Source of the DNA: a virus
Direction: 5' to 3' (one strand)
Virus record (IMG/VR): IMGVR_UViG_3300032282_004213
Span: 1-46,272 of that record
Length of the DNA stretch: 46,272 bases
Part shown: positions 44,943 to 46,272 of the stretch, piece by piece
Position numbering within the stretch: the stretch's first letter is position 1
Layout of the letters: every line of letters begins with the position of its first letter
Translations under genes and position numbers: made by a program
Notes under the pieces: generated by a model
Databases searched by the model: none
What the model saw: the letters and a program-made list of their open reading frames with translations, nothing else
Told to the model about the DNA's origin: nothing

Positions 44943-46272
44943 ATGGCAGAACAAAAATTTAAAAATACAAAAAATGAAGACTCCGAATTATTTAAAAGGT
45001 TAACCAAGCTTTTTTCTGGGCCTATAGTTAATTACAATCAGCCAGTTCAAAGTAGATATAGACGTAACCAAATGGACAAGTTTGGTCAAAAATTTACATC
45101 TGCTGGTGGATTAGAGTTTAAGAAATCTGCCTATAATCCATACGAAAATTTCTCATCTAAAATGATGGCAAATCAAAATCGTGCTGATAGGTACATTGAT
45201 TTTGATCAAATGGAATACATGCCAGAGATAGCATCTGCTCTTGATATTTATGCAGATGAAATGACAACATCTAATGAACTTAATAGTATGTTAAATATTA
45301 AATGTGCAAACGAAGAAATCAAATCTATTCTTAGCACATTATATAATAAAACTTTAAATCTTGATTCTAATTTATTTAATTGGTGCCGTAATATGTGTAA
45401 ATATGGTGACCATTATTTATATTTAGATATTGACGAAAGACTAGGTATTAAATCTGCTCTAGGACTTCCAGCAAATCAAATTGAAAGAATGGAAGGTAAA
45501 GACCCAACAAATCCAAACTATGTTCAATTTCAATGGAATTCTGGTGGTTTAACTTTTGAAAATTGGCAAGTTGCACATTTTAGAATTCTTGGAAACGATA
45601 AATATTCTCCATATGGTACTTCTGTATTAGACTCTGCAAGAAGAATTTGGAGACAATTAACTCTTCTTGAAGACGCAATGATGGCATATCGTATCACAAG
45701 ATCACCAGAAAGAAAAGTATTTTACATTGATGTTGGAAACGTTCCACCACAAGATGTAGAACAATATATGCAAAAGATTATGACTTCAATGAAGCGTAAT
45801 CAAATTGTAGATCAAAATACTGGTCGTGTTGATTTACGTTATAATCCTATGTCAGTTGATGAAGATTACTTCATTCCTGTTCGTGGTGGACAAAACAATA
45901 CAAAGATTGATGCACTTCCAGGTGGTCAATTTGCTTCTGCTATTGAAGACGTAAAATATCTTAGAGATAAGCTTTTTGCTGCTCTTAAAGTTCCTATGTC
46001 TTACCTTATTAGAGGCGAAGGTGCAACAGAAGATAAAGCTACTCTTGCACAAAAAGACATTCGTTTTGCAAGAACTATACAAAGACTTCAAAGAGTTGCA
46101 GTTGCTGAGTTAGAAAAGATTGGTATCATTCACTTGTTCACACTTGGTTATAGAGGATCGGATTTAATTTCATTCAAACTTTCTTTGAACAATCCATCAA
46201 AGATTGCTGCTCTACAAGAACTTGAACATTGGAAAACAAAGTTTGACGTTGCTGGTGCAGCTACTGAAGGAT
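44943..46272 (+). CDS. 20: Portal protein (gp20-like), 3' end cut by window
   Basis: The frame is open from ATG 44943 to the right edge, giving 443 codons, about four fifths of a T4-type portal (gp20 is about 520 residues). Typical portal segments are RADRYIDFDQMEYMPEIASA, LDIYADEMTT, WCRNMCKYGDHYLYLDI, VAHFRILGNDKYSPYGTSVL, then ALKVPMSYLIRGEGATEDKA. The portal is the dodecameric ring at one head vertex through which DNA is packaged and ejected. The gene starts two bases after the terminase stop, which lies in an AAAGGATAAAA context that also provides the ribosome site. The antisense frame at 45852-46091 is a shadow of it. Confidence 0.92.
   Translation, partial: MAEQKFKNTKNEDSELFKRLTKLFSGPIVNYNQPVQSRYRRNQMDKFGQKFTSAGGLEFKKSAYNPYENFSSKMMANQNRADRYIDFDQMEYMPEIASALDIYADEMTTSNELNSMLNIKCANEEIKSILSTLYNKTLNLDSNLFNWCRNMCKYGDHYLYLDIDERLGIKSALGLPANQIERMEGKDPTNPNYVQFQWNSGGLTFENWQVAHFRILGNDKYSPYGTSVLDSARRIWRQLTLLEDAMMAYRITRSPERKVFYIDVGNVPPQDVEQYMQKIMTSMKRNQIVDQNTGRVDLRYNPMSVDEDYFIPVRGGQNNTKIDALPGGQFASAIEDVKYLRDKLFAALKVPMSYLIRGEGATEDKATLAQKDIRFARTIQRLQRVAVAELEKIGIIHLFTLGYRGSDLISFKLSLNNPSKIAALQELEHWKTKFDVAGAATEG

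Overview
The window is a compact, strongly A+T-rich stretch (by eye about 70-75% A+T) with about 33 protein genes, all on the + strand, mostly abutting or overlapping by a few bases. The longest gap is 41 bases, between 32954 and 32996. The set is diagnostic of a T4-like contractile-tailed phage (Caudoviricetes, myovirus morphology), probably from an uncultured aquatic lineage distant from T4 itself. Evidence: a gp55-type late sigma factor, gp25 and gp6 baseplate wedge proteins, a gp5-like tail lysozyme, a gp61-like primase, gp46/gp47 recombination functions, a RuvC-like resolvase, a gp17 terminase and a gp20 portal. No tRNA, rRNA, CRISPR array, insertion sequence, integrase or attachment site was seen, and the host cannot be named from the sequence.

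Layout. (1) 1-4247: a glycan cassette of a UDP-sugar dehydrogenase (cut by the left edge), an ABO-type family 6 glycosyltransferase, a methyltransferase, a GDP-mannose 3,5-epimerase-like enzyme and a second sugar epimerase. Together they look able to make and attach unusual sugars, on the host surface or on virions. (2) 4250-5970: small phage genes (57-residue protein, FmdB-type zinc ribbon, membrane protein), then the late sigma factor and a helical protein. (3) 5971-36132: about 30 kb of continuous tail and baseplate genes: muramidase hub protein, spike-like protein, two large unknown proteins, gp25, gp6, a DNRLRE-like protein, a 1951-residue LamG protein and a series of large structural proteins, several of them paralogous. 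One intergenic perfect match to the T4 late promoter motif TATAAATA lies in front of the 32996 gene. (4) 36139-40753: a DNA metabolism island with a RuvC-like resolvase, primase, and one polypeptide joining Mre11-like nuclease (gp47) and Rad50-like ATPase (gp46). (5) 40757-43347: two small membrane or secreted coiled-coil proteins (possible lysis pair) and four small phage proteins. (6) 43354-46272: terminase large subunit followed directly by the portal gene, cut by the right edge.

How it fits together: the sigma factor would redirect host RNA polymerase to late promoters such as the one at 32963 for virion genes. The recombination island would prepare branched concatemers that the resolvase trims before terminase and portal package them. 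The tail region builds the injection machine with its own muramidase. The sugar cassette may alter the host surface glycan. The most notable points are the GT6 plus GDP-mannose epimerase cassette, the gp47-gp46 fusion, two long perfect inverted repeats placed just inside the 5' ends of genes, and clear duplications among tail proteins.
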